From Methanothrix sp. (GTDB lineage Archaea > Halobacteriota > Methanosarcinia > Methanotrichales > Methanotrichaceae), in the NCBI GenBank assembly GCA_029907715.1, contig JARYLI010000018.1, forward strand, positions 1-33,405: DNA of 33,405 nt, in the 5' to 3' direction. The stretch's first letter is position 1; each line of letters starts with the position of its first letter. A model generated the notes under the pieces. That model ran no database searches. It saw only the letters and a list, made by a program, of their open reading frames with translations, and was not told the origin of the DNA. Shown here one piece after another: positions 31,750-33,405 of the stretch. A program made the position numbers and the translations under genes.

Positions 31750-33405
31750 GTTGCAAGGCGAATCCCGATGAAAAGGGAACTGAAAGCCGTACTGATCGAG
31801 CTTTACCTCTTCCTCATACCTGAGTTGCAAGGCGAATCCCGATGAAAAGGGAACTGAAAGCTGTCTGAGCGCTTCGGTGTGTGTTTTCTCGTCCTCGTGT
31901 TGCAAGGCGAATCCCGATGAAAAGGGAACTGAAAGTGTAGCATACTCGATCTTGTTGAACAGCGAAAACGCTTGTTGCAAGGCGAATCCCGATGAAAAGG
32001 GAACTGAAAGTCGACACCAGCTGGAACCGCTTCTCAAGTGCGATCAGCGTTGCAAGGCGAATCCCGATGAAAAGGGAACTGAAAGGTCCAATCGATACCC
32101 CACACACCCTCCTTGAAGTAGGCGTGTTGCAAGGCGAATCCCGATGAAAAGGGAACTGAAAGACACGATCACCTGACATATCGTCCGGACGTCCACCGTG
32201 CGTTGCAAGGCGAATCCCGATGAAAAGGGAACTGAAAGATGTCGAGCGGTTGTATCGTGACGCGTGGTGTTGAGATACGTTGCAAGGCGAATCCCGATGA
32301 AAAGGGAACTGAAAGCTGAGCAGCCTGGTACGTCCACGCCTTCGCCTTCTGATAGTTGCAAGGCGAATCCCGATGAAAAGGGAACTGAAAGCTCGACATT
32401 GTCTGCGCAGGATGGGTGCCGGTCGATGAGTTGCAAGGCGAATCCCGATGAAAAGGGAACTGAAAGTGATGTCTGCCCGACAACCATCACCGCAACATAG
32501 TCAGAGTTGCAAGGCGAATCCCGATGAAAAGGGAACTGAAAGAGTAAAGTGTACGACCATCATCTAACCTCTCAGGAGGTTGCAAGGCGAATCCCGATGA
32601 AAAGGGAACTGAAAGCTCTCCATCCCACGCACGATAGCCAGGGACTCGATGTGTTGCAAGGCGAATCCCGATGAAAAGGGAACTGAAAGGGATATACAAC
32701 TCAGCAGATCCTCCAGTGTTCACTTTGTTGCAAGGCGAATCCCGATGAAAAGGGAACTGAAAGCGCACTCAATCCGTCCCGCCCTCCATGCGGTCGCCGA
32801 TCGTTGCAAGGCGAATCCCGATGAAAAGGGAACTGAAAGAGGCGGGAGAGGCCAGGACGGATCATGAGTACTACATCCTAGGTTGCAAGGCGAATCCCGA
32901 TGAAAAGGGAACTGAAAGTCGAAGAAGCCGCGCGGATGGTTCGGGCTACGATCGAGTTGCAAGGCGAATCCCGATGAAAAGGGAACTGAAAGCTCGGTAC
33001 CCCGCTACCGATCAGACTCGACCCGTGTGTTGCAAGGCGAATCCCGATGAAAAGGGAACTGAAAGTCTGGCTCTGGAGTGGAGGAGTGTGAATGAATCTT
33101 CCGCGTTGCAAGGCGAATCCCGATGAAAAGGGAACTGAAAGGAGACACCTTCAGACTAGACCCAGTCACTTTTTGCTTGTGTTGCAAGGCGAATCCCGAT
33201 GAAAAGGGAACTGAAAGCAGACCAGGTAGGCAAGGTGATTTGAATTGGCAGAAGAGTTGCAAGGCGAATCCCGATGAAAAGGGAACTGAAAGCAATCTCT
33301 TTCCAGTCTATCATACGCCTTCACGCTCGTTGCAAGGCGAATCCCGATGAAAAGGGAACTGAAAGTGATCTGTGCTGGGCAGTGAGGGTGGGCGGGTTGC
33401 AAGTT
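31750..33405 (+). CRISPR. CRISPR array: 22 intact 37-nt repeats, 21 spacers of 36-42 nt, continuing to window edge
   Basis: The repeat begins gttgcaaggcgaatcccg and ends gggaactgaaag. All 22 complete copies look identical. They start at 31750, 31824, 31899, 31974, 32049, 32126, 32202, 32279, 32355, 32430, 32506, 32579, 32653, 32727, 32803, 32882, 32956, 33029, 33105, 33181, 33256 and 33329. Spacers are all different and I saw no match between them and the rest of the window. At 33396 gttgcaag is followed by tt instead of gc, after only 30 bases of spacer, so the last repeat may be degenerate, marking the distal end. The repeat 3' end resembles type I and III archaeal repeats; the type cannot be fixed without effector genes. 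Confidence 0.98.

Noticed and set aside
31799-33350. Several repetitive ORFs on both strands inside the CRISPR array
   Set aside because: They translate the repeat itself (recurring CKANPDEKGTE or FSSLFIGIRLAT) and spacers, with no start signals.

Overview
The window looks like chromosomal DNA of an aceticlastic methanogenic archaeon of the Methanothrix (Methanosaeta) type. The evidence is a complete archaeal ribosomal/translation cluster (S19e, L39e, L31e, aIF6, LX), an HdrA/HdrB/HdrC-type heterodisulfide reductase operon with an FwdF-like polyferredoxin and no hydrogenase subunits in view, GC-rich codon use, archaeal TATA boxes about 25 nt before start codons (many genes look leaderless), and frequent GTG/TTG starts. 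The genus assignment is inference; no sequence search was possible.

Layout. 1-5472 is the 3' part of a very large secreted surface protein built from tandem Ig-like and SdrD B-like domains, closed by a strong terminator. 5608-8728 holds larB, a long inverted-repeat element with a related half copy about 1.8 kb further on, a leftward phosphoesterase/alkyltransferase pair and an unannotated 39-residue membrane peptide. 8729-11040 is thrC overlapping a MetE-like methyltransferase. 11140-16968 is a mixed set: a hisB homologue lacking one metal-binding motif, an iron-sulfur flavoprotein, a YhhQ-type transporter, a Kv-like channel with a zinc ribbon, a TlyA-type methyltransferase, an ITPase, a small conserved protein divergent from RNase P component 4, and a cytosolic chymotrypsin-fold protease candidate. 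17031-22066 is the hdrA(MvhD fusion)-polyferredoxin-hdrC-hdrB operon. 22312-26529 is the conserved translation/secretion operon rps19e-pdcd5-PP-loop ATPase-rpl39e-rpl31e-aif6-rplX-pfdA-ftsY. 26614-28347 is a SWIM zinc-finger protein with a palindrome between its TATA box and start codon.

28664-33405 is a CRISPR locus: a leftward adaptation module cas1-cas2-cas4-csa1, a leader, and a rightward array of 22 intact 37-nt repeats plus a possibly degenerate one cut by the window edge. No interference genes are present, so the array must rely on effectors encoded elsewhere. AT-rich direct repeats of about 70 bp lie between csa1 and the SWIM gene.

The most promising leads are the Hdr/polyferredoxin operon as a possible hydrogenase-free electron-confurcating module, the HisB and MetE-like proteins that lack expected metal ligands, the paired inverted-repeat elements, the 39-aa membrane peptide, and the leader hairpin enclosing a TATA box.
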